This document shows positions 26,542 through 35,433 of a stretch of 36,727 bases of DNA, piece by piece (positions within the stretch are counted from its first letter, which is position 1; each line of letters begins with the position of its first letter). A program made the translations under genes and the position numbers. The stretch lies in contig DAOVRD010000003.1 of the NCBI GenBank assembly GCA_030628375.1, forward strand, positions 1 through 36,727, in the 5' to 3' direction. The notes under the pieces are model-generated. The model worked only from the letters and a program-made list of their open reading frames with translations, ran no database searches and was not told the origin of the DNA. This stretch comes from Planctomycetota bacterium. Lineage in GTDB: Bacteria; Planctomycetota; Brocadiia; SM23-32.

Positions 26542-28674
26542 ATGTTGAAGAAGACGATCGGGCTTCTGGCAGTCCTGGTACTGGTGCTGGGCCACCCGAC
26601 CCTTGCGGCGGTCGGAAAGACGTGGAAGACCAGCGGCAGCCAGCAGTTCGCAGCCGGCAAGCTTGAAGGTGTCGCAGTCTTCTCGACCGGCGAGGTCGAA
26701 CTCGCTCCCGATACCGAGGAGATAGAGGGCCTGGAAGCCGAGATCGTCTGGGACATGGAGGCGGCGGCCGATGGCACGGTCTACGTCGCTACCGGGTCGC
26801 CCGCCGCTGTCTACACCATCAAGGGCGACAAGGCGGAACTGCTCCATAAGAGCGAGGACAAGCACGTGCTGAGCGTCCTGCCCCTTCCCGACGGGTCGGT
26901 CCTGGCCGGCACGGCCCCGAAGGGCATAGTCTACCGCATAGACCGCCGGGGGGATGTGAGCGTGCTGGCCGACCTGGAAGGATCCTACATATGGGACATG
27001 GCCCTGAGCCCCTTCAACGAGATCTACTGCGCCACCGGGCCCGAGGGGAAGCTGATCCAACTGAATCGCGCGGGCAAAGCCACCGAGCGTCTAAAGGCCA
27101 AGCAGAAGAACCTGATGTGCGTGGCGGTAGACAAGGATGGGACGGCTTACGTCGGCACCTCCGGGGACGGCTACATCTATCGGCTTGAACGGGGCGACCA
27201 GGCTACCGTGCTCTACGACGCGAGCGAGAGCGAGATCCACGACCTGGTCGTTGACGCCCAGGGCGTGGTTTACGCGTGCACGGCCCAGAGCGAGCGGTCG
27301 CGTCAGGCCCCGAGCGGGCCGTCCCGACCACCAGGCAGCCCGTCGGCCCCGGGTCCCGCTCTGCCCTTGCCAACACTCGTGCAGGGCGCCCCCGCCGCAC
27401 ACAACAGCATCTACCGCGTCGTGCCCGGCGAGGGAGGCACGCTCCTGGCCCGATTTGACAAGATGTTCGTGCTGAGCCTTGCACTGGTAGAGGACAAGCT
27501 CTTTGTCGGCACAGGTACCAACGGCCGGCTGATGACCGTCAGGCCCGACACCGTCTACACAATCCTTGCCGAGTTCGACGCGGCCCACATCACCGCCATG
27601 GCGGTGGACAGCGAGGGCGACATCGTCATCGGGACGTCCAACGCCGGCAGCGTCAGACGCCTCAAGAAGGGCTACCGCTCGGAGGGCGCCTTCATCAGCA
27701 AACCCTTCGACGGGGGCTACCTTTCCCGCTGGGGCAGAGTCTGGTGGCGGGACAAGGTCGAAACCGGGCAAAGGACGCGCATCAAACTGCGCACGGGCAA
27801 CTCCGGGGAGCCGGATGAGCACTGGAGCCCCTGGTCACGTTGGGCGACGGACTCCGCCGGGGAAATCCTGGACGTGCCGATGGGCAGGTTCGGACAGTTC
27901 AGCGCCGAACTCAGCACGCGGCCCAGGACGGGAAGCCCGCTGCTGCACGAAGTCATGGTCAGCTACCGGCAAGTCAATCGGCGGCCCCGAATCGACGACC
28001 TGAAGGTGGATGGCCAGTCGTTGCTCAACAAGCCGGAGCGCCGCGGGCCGTCGGGCGCCGCCCGGTCGCAGGCGTCGGCCTCATCCGCCGCCAGGCGTCC
28101 CCGCGGCGAGCCCGCTCTGAGGACCCTCACGTGGAAGGCCACCGACCCCAACGGAGACGAGATCTTCTTCGAACTCTTCTACAGGGGAGTCGAGGAGAGC
28201 GAGTGGAAACAGGTGAGCAAAGACCTGCGTGGGGAAACATCCTACAAGTGGGACACATCCCGCGTGGCCGACGGGTACTACGTGCTGAAGCTGGTTGCGC
28301 GTGACGATGCAGTGCGGCCGGAAGCGGAGGCCCTGGCCGACGAGCGCGTCAGCAACCCGCTGCTGATAGACAACCGCCGACCCGCCGTGGAGAAGCTGAC
28401 GGCCCGCCTCGGGCCGGACGACACCTACCGGATAAGCGGCGTGGCCCGGGACCAGCACGGCGCCATCACGAGAATCGAAGTCAGCCACAACTCCGGCGAT
28501 TGGATGCCCGTCTTCCCGTCCGATGGAATCCTCGATTCGCGCGAGGAGGCGTTCTCCCACACGACCGAGACCCTGGAGCCGGGCGAACACGTGTTCGTCT
28601 TCGCTGCCACCGACAGCAACGAGAACACCGGCAGCGGCAAGGTGGTCCTAAAAGTAAGAGCGACACGCGAGTAA
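26542..28674 (+). CDS. Secreted beta-propeller protein with C-terminal Ig/FN3-like region
   Basis: Signal peptide MLKKTIGLLAVLVLVLGHPTLAA. Repeated blades (WDMEAAADGTVYVATGSPAAVYTI; HVLSVLPLPDGSVLAGTAPKGIVYRI; YIWDMALSPFNEIYCATGPEGKLIQL; CVAVDKDGTAYVGTSGDGYIYRL). Confidence 0.8.
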   Translation: MLKKTIGLLAVLVLVLGHPTLAAVGKTWKTSGSQQFAAGKLEGVAVFSTGEVELAPDTEEIEGLEAEIVWDMEAAADGTVYVATGSPAAVYTIKGDKAELLHKSEDKHVLSVLPLPDGSVLAGTAPKGIVYRIDRRGDVSVLADLEGSYIWDMALSPFNEIYCATGPEGKLIQLNRAGKATERLKAKQKNLMCVAVDKDGTAYVGTSGDGYIYRLERGDQATVLYDASESEIHDLVVDAQGVVYACTAQSERSRQAPSGPSRPPGSPSAPGPALPLPTLVQGAPAAHNSIYRVVPGEGGTLLARFDKMFVLSLALVEDKLFVGTGTNGRLMTVRPDTVYTILAEFDAAHITAMAVDSEGDIVIGTSNAGSVRRLKKGYRSEGAFISKPFDGGYLSRWGRVWWRDKVETGQRTRIKLRTGNSGEPDEHWSPWSRWATDSAGEILDVPMGRFGQFSAELSTRPRTGSPLLHEVMVSYRQVNRRPRIDDLKVDGQSLLNKPERRGPSGAARSQASASSAARRPRGEPALRTLTWKATDPNGDEIFFELFYRGVEESEWKQVSKDLRGETSYKWDTSRVADGYYVLKLVARDDAVRPEAEALADERVSNPLLIDNRRPAVEKLTARLGPDDTYRISGVARDQHGAITRIEVSHNSGDWMPVFPSDGILDSREEAFSHTTETLEPGEHVFVFAATDSNENTGSGKVVLKVRATRE

Positions 28675-28678
28675 TCTC

Positions 28679-31594
28679 GTGGATGGCCCCGGCCTGTCAC
28701 AGAAGCTCCACCAACAAATCCTGTCGCGGCCAGTGGCGGAAAGAGCGGCCCCCTGGCGCGAGGCTGCCGCCATGCTCGTGCTGGCCGTGGTCTGCTGCGC
28801 GTTCTTCTGGGAAGCGGTGAGCCTGCGCGGCGTCTTCTTCCACTACGACCACGCCATCCAGAACTTCCCCTACCGGCTGTTCTTCGCCCGGGGGCTGCGG
28901 GCGGGACACCTGCCCCTGTGGACACCCGACATATTCTGCGGCTTCCCCCTCTTCGCCGAAAGCCAGGGCAACGCGCTCTACCCGCCCTTCCTGCTCCTGT
29001 TCAGATTTCTGGAGCCCTGGATAGCGTACAACTACTACCACGTCCTGCACTTCCTGCTGGCCGGTCTGTTCACGTACACGCTGGCTCGCGTCATGCACGT
29101 GGGCCGGGCGGGCTCGCTTCTGGCCGGCATCTGCTACATGCTGAGCGGGCCGGTGCTCTTCCACGCCCACCACACCAACATTGTGGTCGGCGCATGCTGG
29201 CTGCCGATCTTGCTGGCGTTGATGGAACTGGCCTGCCGGAGGCACTCAGTCCTGCCGCTGCTGGGCTTCGCTGCTGCAACCGCCGCCCTGCTGCTGGGAG
29301 CCCAGCCACAATACACGCTCTACTGCGGACTGGTTTGCGGGCTGTACCTTGTGTGGCGGCTGCGGCTCATTCAGTTGACCGGCGGCAGGCGGCGCCGGGT
29401 GGTCGCCCTGGTCGCGGCGTTCGGCCTGGCGGCGGCGTTGGCGGGAGTGCTGGCATCGGTTCAAGTGCTGCCGCTTATGGAACTCGTTGGCCACAGCAGT
29501 CGCGCCGCCGAGGCGGTTGCGCTGCCACGCATCAGCCAAGGCGTCCCGGCGAACTTGATGACCCTTTTCCTGCCCCACTACTTCGGCTCCCCGGGCCTGG
29601 GCAGTTACTGGGGCCATTTTGACGAAGGGCCTTACGCGGAACTCACTCTTTTCCTGGGCGTGGTGCCGCTGCTGCTGGCCCTGGTCGGCGCATTGAGCGA
29701 GCGCAGCCGCAAGACCCTGTTCTTTGCCGCACTCGGGACCTTCGCCTTCATCTTCTCCCTGGGTCTGAGCGGCTCGCTTTACAACGCCTTCTGGCCGCTG
29801 CCGGTGTTCCAGTCGGCGCGTTTCCCGAGCCGGTTTGCGTTCGTCACGGGGCTGTGCGTGGCAATCCTGGCGGGCACGGGATTGGACCAACTTCTGCGGG
29901 CCTCCAACAGGGCTCGGGTCAGGAGGGCGGCGTTCGCCTCGGCAGCCGTTGTCCTACTCCTGTCCACGCTGTGCCTGGCGGCGACCGCCGCCTATCATGC
30001 GGACCTGATGTCCCTCGGCCGCGAGCGCCTGGCCTTGGTTCTGCCGCTGAAGCCTTTCCCACTGGAGGTCATGTGGCGACACCTTCACGACACCTTGCCC
30101 GCCGACATCTGGCGCCTGGTGGCAGTGGCGGGGGCCGGCAGCTTGCTGCTGCTCATGTCCCCCCGGCACATTCTGCCGGGCCGCGTCGCCGCCGCCATCT
30201 GGTGCGTGTTGGTCTTCGGCGAGCTGGCACTTGCGGGACGCGAGTTCGCTGCCGTCACCGACCCCTCCGTCTACGGCGAGGCGCCCGAACTGGTGCAAGT
30301 CCTGCGCGAACTGCCCCCCGGCAGGATATTCCGCTACCGCTACTACGATTCCCGACTGCCGTCTTCCACCGGCGACTTCCCCCATACGCGGGGATGGGCC
30401 CTGCGACCCGGTGACTATGCGCGCTCCCTGGACAGACTGCCACACAACGCCAACATGATATGGGGAATCCCATCCGTCAACGGCTTTTCGCCTTTGCAGA
30501 CAAGAGCCTTGAAGTCTCTGCTGGGACAGCCCGAGGTGAGAGCGACGCTCGTTGAGTACAAGATCACCCCTGCCCTGAATCTGCTGGGCGCCCGCTACAT
30601 ACTGAGCCCTCACGACGAGATCCCCGGCGAGTTCGAGCACATCAAGAAAGTGGGCGCTGTCAACATCTTCCGCAACCCGGACGCCCTCCCCCGCGCCTTC
30701 ATCGTGCACCGGGCTACGTCCGCCGCCGACTCCCCCGCGACACTGCGGGGCCTCAGGGACGGAGAGTTCGACTACGGGCGCGAGGTACTGGTGCACGATT
30801 CGTCGGCGCGGCTTCTGTCGGGCGAGCCGGGCGAGTCCGACCCCTCAGAATCGGCCGAGATAAGAAAGGACACCGGCGACGGAATCGTCGTCCGGGCGCG
30901 TCTCGAACGGCCCGGCTATCTGGTGCTCGCGGACCAGCACTACCCCGGCTGGCGTGTGACAGTGGACGGCGAGGCGCGGGAGCTGCTGCGAGTGGACTAC
31001 CTCCTCAAAGGAGTCGAGCTGGACGCAGGCGAGCACACTGTCGAGTTCGCTTTCCGTCCAACCAGTTTCCGGGTGGGGGCTGTGCTCAGCGCCTGCGGTC
31101 TGGCATTGCTGGTGGGCGCGACGTTCCTCTGTCTCCTGACCAAGCGCAGCGTGCCCTGGCGTGCAGGTGGGGAGCAGGAAGGCCTGCTAGGGGCCTCCTA
31201 TACCCGCAGAATGGCCTGCTTCGCGGTGTTGGCGGGCGCGATCTTTCTGGCTTTGGGACCGGTTATCCGGCCCGGCGTCTGGGCGGAGGCCCGCTTCCGA
31301 CTCGACCCCCGCCAATACGTCGCCATCAACGCCCTCTGCACTGCCTCGTACGCGCACTTCGACGAACAGTATCAGGAAAGCTACGTCACGATACGAGAAG
31401 CCTGCCGATGGTGGCCGGAGAACCCGCGCCTCCGCCAGTTCTTGGTCGGCCAGGGATGCTCGGCCGTCGTGGAACTGCTGAACCAAGGAGACGTGGAAGG
31501 CGCGCGCACCATGGCTGCCGAGATCAACGCCCTCGCGCCCGAGGAAACGCAGGCCATGGCCCCCGCGCTGGCCGCAATGGCCAGGAGCCAGTAG
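28679..31594 (+). CDS. Large multi-pass membrane protein, YfhO/glycosyltransferase-C-like
   Basis: About 971 aa. FHYDHAIQNFPYRLFFARGLRAGHLPLWTPDIFCGFPLFAESQGNALYPPFLLLF motif, many TM helices, and C-terminal ARLERPGYLVLADQHYPGWRVTVDGEARELLRVDYLLKGVELDAGEHTVEFAFRP typical of YfhO proteins. Confidence 0.85.
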   Translation: MDGPGLSQKLHQQILSRPVAERAAPWREAAAMLVLAVVCCAFFWEAVSLRGVFFHYDHAIQNFPYRLFFARGLRAGHLPLWTPDIFCGFPLFAESQGNALYPPFLLLFRFLEPWIAYNYYHVLHFLLAGLFTYTLARVMHVGRAGSLLAGICYMLSGPVLFHAHHTNIVVGACWLPILLALMELACRRHSVLPLLGFAAATAALLLGAQPQYTLYCGLVCGLYLVWRLRLIQLTGGRRRRVVALVAAFGLAAALAGVLASVQVLPLMELVGHSSRAAEAVALPRISQGVPANLMTLFLPHYFGSPGLGSYWGHFDEGPYAELTLFLGVVPLLLALVGALSERSRKTLFFAALGTFAFIFSLGLSGSLYNAFWPLPVFQSARFPSRFAFVTGLCVAILAGTGLDQLLRASNRARVRRAAFASAAVVLLLSTLCLAATAAYHADLMSLGRERLALVLPLKPFPLEVMWRHLHDTLPADIWRLVAVAGAGSLLLLMSPRHILPGRVAAAIWCVLVFGELALAGREFAAVTDPSVYGEAPELVQVLRELPPGRIFRYRYYDSRLPSSTGDFPHTRGWALRPGDYARSLDRLPHNANMIWGIPSVNGFSPLQTRALKSLLGQPEVRATLVEYKITPALNLLGARYILSPHDEIPGEFEHIKKVGAVNIFRNPDALPRAFIVHRATSAADSPATLRGLRDGEFDYGREVLVHDSSARLLSGEPGESDPSESAEIRKDTGDGIVVRARLERPGYLVLADQHYPGWRVTVDGEARELLRVDYLLKGVELDAGEHTVEFAFRPTSFRVGAVLSACGLALLVGATFLCLLTKRSVPWRAGGEQEGLLGASYTRRMACFAVLAGAIFLALGPVIRPGVWAEARFRLDPRQYVAINALCTASYAHFDEQYQESYVTIREACRWWPENPRLRQFLVGQGCSAVVELLNQGDVEGARTMAAEINALAPEETQAMAPALAAMARSQ

Positions 31595-31602
31595 GGGCGA
31601 CA

Positions 31603-33540
31603 ATGAACCGCCACGATCAACGCTCCACACAATCCGGTGGCTCGCCCCCCGGCCACGCCCCACGAAGCGAGAGCAGTGCAGCCACGGGGCCGCGCCCACG
31701 TTGGACGTTCCTGTGTGAGCCCTACGTGGTTGTCCCGCTCGTCAACACGCTGGCCTCGCTGATTTACGTGTGGGGCGACATTGGCAGGATAAGCGCCGCG
31801 GGCGCGTTGTCCCTGCTGGTTTCGTGCCTTGCAGGCATCGGCCTCTTCTACCTGATCCTCGGGATGGTGCCGCCGCGGCGCGTGTTTGCCCTCCCGATCG
31901 CTGCGCTGCTCGCCGTAATGCTTGCCGCCATGCACGTTGCGCAGTTCATTTACTACCAGGTGTTCAAATCCCTGATCCCCGTCAGCGTCGTGGACTACAC
32001 GCGTCAACTTCCCCGGCACGGCGTCGCCACGGCGCACGAGTATTTGACCTTCTGGCACGGGGCAGCGCTCGCCGCTGCGGTGGTCGGACTCACCTGGTAC
32101 TTCCAGCGGACCATCAGGCGCATCGGGGGCACGCTGACCTGGCGCCGGGCCGTCATCGCGCTGCTTCCCTGGGCGATACTGCCGCTGGCAGGCCAGCGCC
32201 CGCACCTGAGTCTGGATCAGTATGCTCTAAGCACCCTGTCGCTGTCCTTGCGCGGACTGGGCAGAACGAACGTCCCATTCGTCCCGGATCGCATTGACCT
32301 GCCCCCACTCCACGTGGAGCATCCCATCAACGTTGTGTTCTTCGAACTTGAGTCGGTCGCGCCGGACGCGCTTCAGATCTACAACCCGGAACTGCCGACG
32401 GCCCCCCGCTGGACGGACTTCATCCGCCAGCACCCGGATGAGGTCTTCGTGGCCCTGAAGCATTTTTCGAACTCCTCGGCGAGCGACATCGCGATGGTCC
32501 TGATATACACCGGCACCGCCGCCGATGACCCCTTCGCTCTGCACAAGACGGCACCCCTCCTATGGGACTACGCCAAGAGCGCCGGCTACGACACTTCCCT
32601 CTTCATGGCGGCAGCCCTGAGTTGGGGGGATTTCGACACCAGGTACCAACACCACCACGGGCACACGAACCTGGACCACATCGCACATGCCTTCAACGCA
32701 GGCAAGCCCCTCGTGCACGACCTGAGCATGAACGACGCGGACGTCATGGGGCTCCTGGTCGAATACCTCGAGGGACGGAACTGGCAACAACCGTTCCTCA
32801 CTTGCGTCAGCCTCAAGATGCCCCACTTCCTCGGACAGGGCGCGAAGCTGAACGGATTCAGATTCCTCAACGACAGGCTGCCCAACGACCGGCTCATCAA
32901 CTACTACAATGCCATATATCACGACGATCAGTTGATGGTGGATTTCATCGAACAGATGCCGGCGGAGGTGCGGCGTAACACCGTGGTCGCCGTGCTCTGC
33001 GACCATGGAGAGGACCTGTACGGACGCGGCGTGCGGCTGGAGAACTACCATGAGGAGATCGCTCGGATTCCGTGCTGGTTCTACATCCCCAAGAACGTGC
33101 AAGAACGCCTGCGGCCGGACGCCATCGAGAACCTGCGCCACAACTGCCGCAACGTGGCGACCAGCAACCTGGATGCGCTTCCGACACTGTTGGACCTGAT
33201 GGGCCTGGCGGAGAAGGAACCGGTGGCGGACATCCTCGCCGGCCTCCAGGGCCAGACGCTGCTCAGAAAGAAGGACCCTCCCGAGTGCATCGTCATGCTC
33301 AACACCAACGACCTGCGCTCCTGGGACCGGGAGGGCTTCGCCCTGACGATGGACAACGGCACCGTGCGCTACATCTACAACATGGGGCAAGAGGGCCTGT
33401 ACGACCTGGAACGCGATCCCCGGGAAGAGCACGACCTCATGGCCGATCCCGCGTACGCCACGTACGTGGAGCGCGTCCGGCAGAAGGTGAAGTCGAACCC
33501 CTACCTGCTGCGGATCGCCGTCAAGTACGGCACGATGTAG
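31603..33540 (+). CDS. Membrane-anchored sulfatase/LTA-synthase-like protein (alkaline phosphatase superfamily)
   Basis: N-terminal TM helices then INVVFFELESVAPDAL, KHFSNSSASDIAMVLIYTG, MPHFLGQG, VVAVLCDHGEDLYGRG and GLYDLERDPREEHDLM motifs. Confidence 0.85.
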   Translation: MNRHDQRSTQSGGSPPGHAPRSESSAATGPRPRWTFLCEPYVVVPLVNTLASLIYVWGDIGRISAAGALSLLVSCLAGIGLFYLILGMVPPRRVFALPIAALLAVMLAAMHVAQFIYYQVFKSLIPVSVVDYTRQLPRHGVATAHEYLTFWHGAALAAAVVGLTWYFQRTIRRIGGTLTWRRAVIALLPWAILPLAGQRPHLSLDQYALSTLSLSLRGLGRTNVPFVPDRIDLPPLHVEHPINVVFFELESVAPDALQIYNPELPTAPRWTDFIRQHPDEVFVALKHFSNSSASDIAMVLIYTGTAADDPFALHKTAPLLWDYAKSAGYDTSLFMAAALSWGDFDTRYQHHHGHTNLDHIAHAFNAGKPLVHDLSMNDADVMGLLVEYLEGRNWQQPFLTCVSLKMPHFLGQGAKLNGFRFLNDRLPNDRLINYYNAIYHDDQLMVDFIEQMPAEVRRNTVVAVLCDHGEDLYGRGVRLENYHEEIARIPCWFYIPKNVQERLRPDAIENLRHNCRNVATSNLDALPTLLDLMGLAEKEPVADILAGLQGQTLLRKKDPPECIVMLNTNDLRSWDREGFALTMDNGTVRYIYNMGQEGLYDLERDPREEHDLMADPAYATYVERVRQKVKSNPYLLRIAVKYGTM

Positions 33541-33568
33541 GGCAGGGGGCTGCTGCGGTTGCGGCGGT

Positions 33569-33597
33569 TTGAATGTGCGGGGGCAGTGTGATATAGT
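33569..33597 (+). promoter_or_regulatory. Sigma70-type promoter for the tRNA-Gln/tRNA-Glu pair
   Basis: TTGAAT (33569-33574), 17-nt spacer, TATAGT (33592-33597), 11 nt before the tRNA-Gln 5' end. Confidence 0.65.
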
Positions 33598-33608
33598 GGC
33601 AAAGCGCT

Positions 33609-33682
33609 TGAGGATTGGTGTAACGGTAACACACCTGACTCTGGATCAGGCATTCCAGGTTCGAATCCTGGATCCTCAGCCA
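33609..33682 (+). tRNA. tRNA-Gln(CTG)
   Basis: Acceptor TGAGGAT/ATCCTCA, D stem GTGT/ACAC, anticodon arm CCTGA-CTCTGGA-TCAGG (CTG), T arm CCAGG-TTCGAATC-CTGG, encoded GCCA end. Confidence 0.95.
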
Positions 33683-33696
33683 CATTTGTGACCCGT

Positions 33697-33774
33697 GGCC
33701 CCATCGTCTAGCCCGGTCCAGGACCTCGGACTCTCATTCCGGAAACAGGGGTTCGAATCCCCTTGGGGCTACCA
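33697..33774 (+). tRNA. tRNA-Glu(CTC)
   Basis: Acceptor GGCCCCA/TGGGGCT, anticodon arm TCGGA-CTCTCAT-TCCGG (CTC), T arm AGGGG-TTCGAAT-CCCCT, encoded ACCA. Confidence 0.93.
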
Positions 33775-33908
33775 GCCTTCGCCCCTCGGTCCGCCGTACG
33801 GCGGACCCGGGGCTTCGGCCGGCAGGCCAGCTATGCCTGCACGATGAGTGCTCAACCTTGTAAGAACACAAGGGCGAAGGCTGGGCGCCGAAGCTGGCGC
33901 GCCAGCTT
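33773..33908. repeat. Palindrome cluster between tRNA-Glu and the GIY-YIG gene
   Basis: 12-bp IR CAGCCTTCGCCC (33773-33784)/GGGCGAAGGCTG (33872-33883). Hairpin GCCCCtcGGTCCGCC-GTAC-GGCGGACCcGGGGC (33781-33813). 18-bp perfect palindrome AAGCTGGCGCGCCAGCTT (33891-33908). Confidence 0.9.
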
Positions 33909-33928
33909 GGCTCGATGCGAAGGCGGCC

Positions 33929-34171
33929 ATGCGTTACGTCTACCTATTGCGTAGTCGTTCCCATCCTAAGCAGACCTATGTTGGTTCCACAGCCGACCTG
34001 GATGGGCGCCTTCAAGCCCACAACGAAGGCAAGTCGCCGCACACCGCGAAGCACTGCCCGTGGCGACTCGTCGTCGCTGTGGCATTCAGCAACGAGGAAA
34101 AAGCCCTGCGATTCGAGCATTACCTGAAGAGCGGATCTGGCCGAGCCTTCGCCTTGCGGCACTTCTGGTAA
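33929..34171 (+). CDS. Small GIY-YIG nuclease-family protein
   Basis: MRYVYLLRSRSHPKQTYVGSTADLDGRLQAHNEGKSPHTAKHCPWRLVVAVAFSNEEKALRFEHYLKSGSGRAFALRHFW. YVYLL/TYVGST core, conserved R, H, E positions and GSGRAFALRHFW tail. Confidence 0.9.
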   Translation: MRYVYLLRSRSHPKQTYVGSTADLDGRLQAHNEGKSPHTAKHCPWRLVVAVAFSNEEKALRFEHYLKSGSGRAFALRHFW

Positions 34172-34194
34172 TCCTGCCTGCGGTCACATTTGCG

Positions 34195-34223
34195 TTGTCA
34201 ATTCAAGAAGATTGTGCTATACT
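34195..34223 (+). promoter_or_regulatory. Strong sigma70-type promoter upstream of the orphan membrane protein
   Basis: TTGTCA (34195-34200), 17-nt spacer, extended -10 TGC-TATACT (34218-34223). About 180-nt leader to the likely ATG at 34406. Confidence 0.65.
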
Positions 34224-34405
34224 CCTGTATGTTCGGCTCTGTGTGTATCCGCTTCGCATTGGAAGCGCCAACCTGCGGGGGAACGATGCGGATACCTCTT
34301 GCCGACCGCGGGAACACCACAGGAACCGGCGCCATGCGCTCATGCGGTATCCGGCGTTCCTTGTGCAGAACAGGGCAGGCGAACTATGTGAAAGGGGCGG
34401 GGACC

Positions 34406-35278
34406 ATGCCTAAGCGTAAGTTACGGTGCATTGGTGCCACTCTAGTTGACATAACCATCTTTCATCCCGCAGGCCGCCTGGTCCTGCTAGCCGCAGCCCT
34501 CTTGGTCTGCGTGGGCGTCATCCTCGGTATCTTGCTTGTTCGCTCTACCTACATGCAGCGAGAGCATGATCAACAGCCTTCTCCGGCTGCCGCCGAGCCG
34601 CTGGCGGCCTTTCCCCCTGCGTGGGCTACCGGAACAGACTATGGAGACCAATTGGGACACACAATTGACCGAGCCGGGCTTCACATTACAAGAAGCTATC
34701 CGATGGATCCAAACGGAGCGTGTAGTTTCTCAGCTAACAACCGGGTTTTGTTCCGCGTGCCTGACCCGGCTACATCTGCTCAGGTTTCAGCGTTCTTCAT
34801 TTCCGGGCTGGGCGAAGGCGAGACGGTCGCTGATGTTATTGAGATATGGTTTGCCACATGCGCCATCTTGGCCAGTTATATAGAACCATCGCACCAAGCC
34901 GAGTTTATGGGCTGGTTGCAAGAGGGATTCGAGAGCTTTGAGTTAACAAAGGTCACAGGCCTGCGATCTCAGGAGCGCTGGTTTGGCTCTCGGGCCCTGC
35001 GTGTTGAACATCGCTATTCAGAATTCTTGGGCTATACGATTTCTGTTGAGCTTAACGACAGGTTTCCCCCTCTCCATGACCTCAACGGGGGTGAGACTGC
35101 CAAGAGCTGGGCGGACATGCGGCTGGGCTTGACATTGGAAGAGGTTGAGGCCTTTGCGGGGCCAGGCCGCCTTCAATCAAGTATGGGCGAGAGCCGCCAG
35201 TACCATTTTGGAGAAGGTTACGCACTCGGATGGGTGACATTCATTAATGGCCGCGCTGAGACGTGGATGGCTCCCTAA
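34406..35278 (+). CDS. Hypothetical single-TM protein, C-terminus loosely SmpA/BamE-like
   Basis: MPKRKLRCIGATLVDITIFHPAGRLVLLAAALLVCVGVILGILLVRS (TM), then a soluble domain ending MRLGLTLEEVEAFAGPGRLQSSMGESRQYHFGEGYALGWVTFINGRAETWMAP. Start inferred; the ORF is open from 34190. Confidence 0.65.
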   Translation: MPKRKLRCIGATLVDITIFHPAGRLVLLAAALLVCVGVILGILLVRSTYMQREHDQQPSPAAAEPLAAFPPAWATGTDYGDQLGHTIDRAGLHITRSYPMDPNGACSFSANNRVLFRVPDPATSAQVSAFFISGLGEGETVADVIEIWFATCAILASYIEPSHQAEFMGWLQEGFESFELTKVTGLRSQERWFGSRALRVEHRYSEFLGYTISVELNDRFPPLHDLNGGETAKSWADMRLGLTLEEVEAFAGPGRLQSSMGESRQYHFGEGYALGWVTFINGRAETWMAP

Positions 35279-35433
35279 GCCTCTTTTGACAACATTACTG
35301 CCAACGAAACCCGGCCCGGCGTGACAACCCTTGCAAAACATGCAAAACCCCGCTTGCGGCACAAGTCTTGGCTGCTGCGAGCCTTATATCACAAATACGC
35401 CCAGGCACCACACTTCCGGCGAATGCCCCGCCC

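Noticed and set aside
34190-34405. Upstream extension of the orphan ORF (MRCQFKKIVLYSCMFG...)
   Set aside because: It overlaps the predicted -35/-10 promoter region, so the extension is likely untranslated leader.
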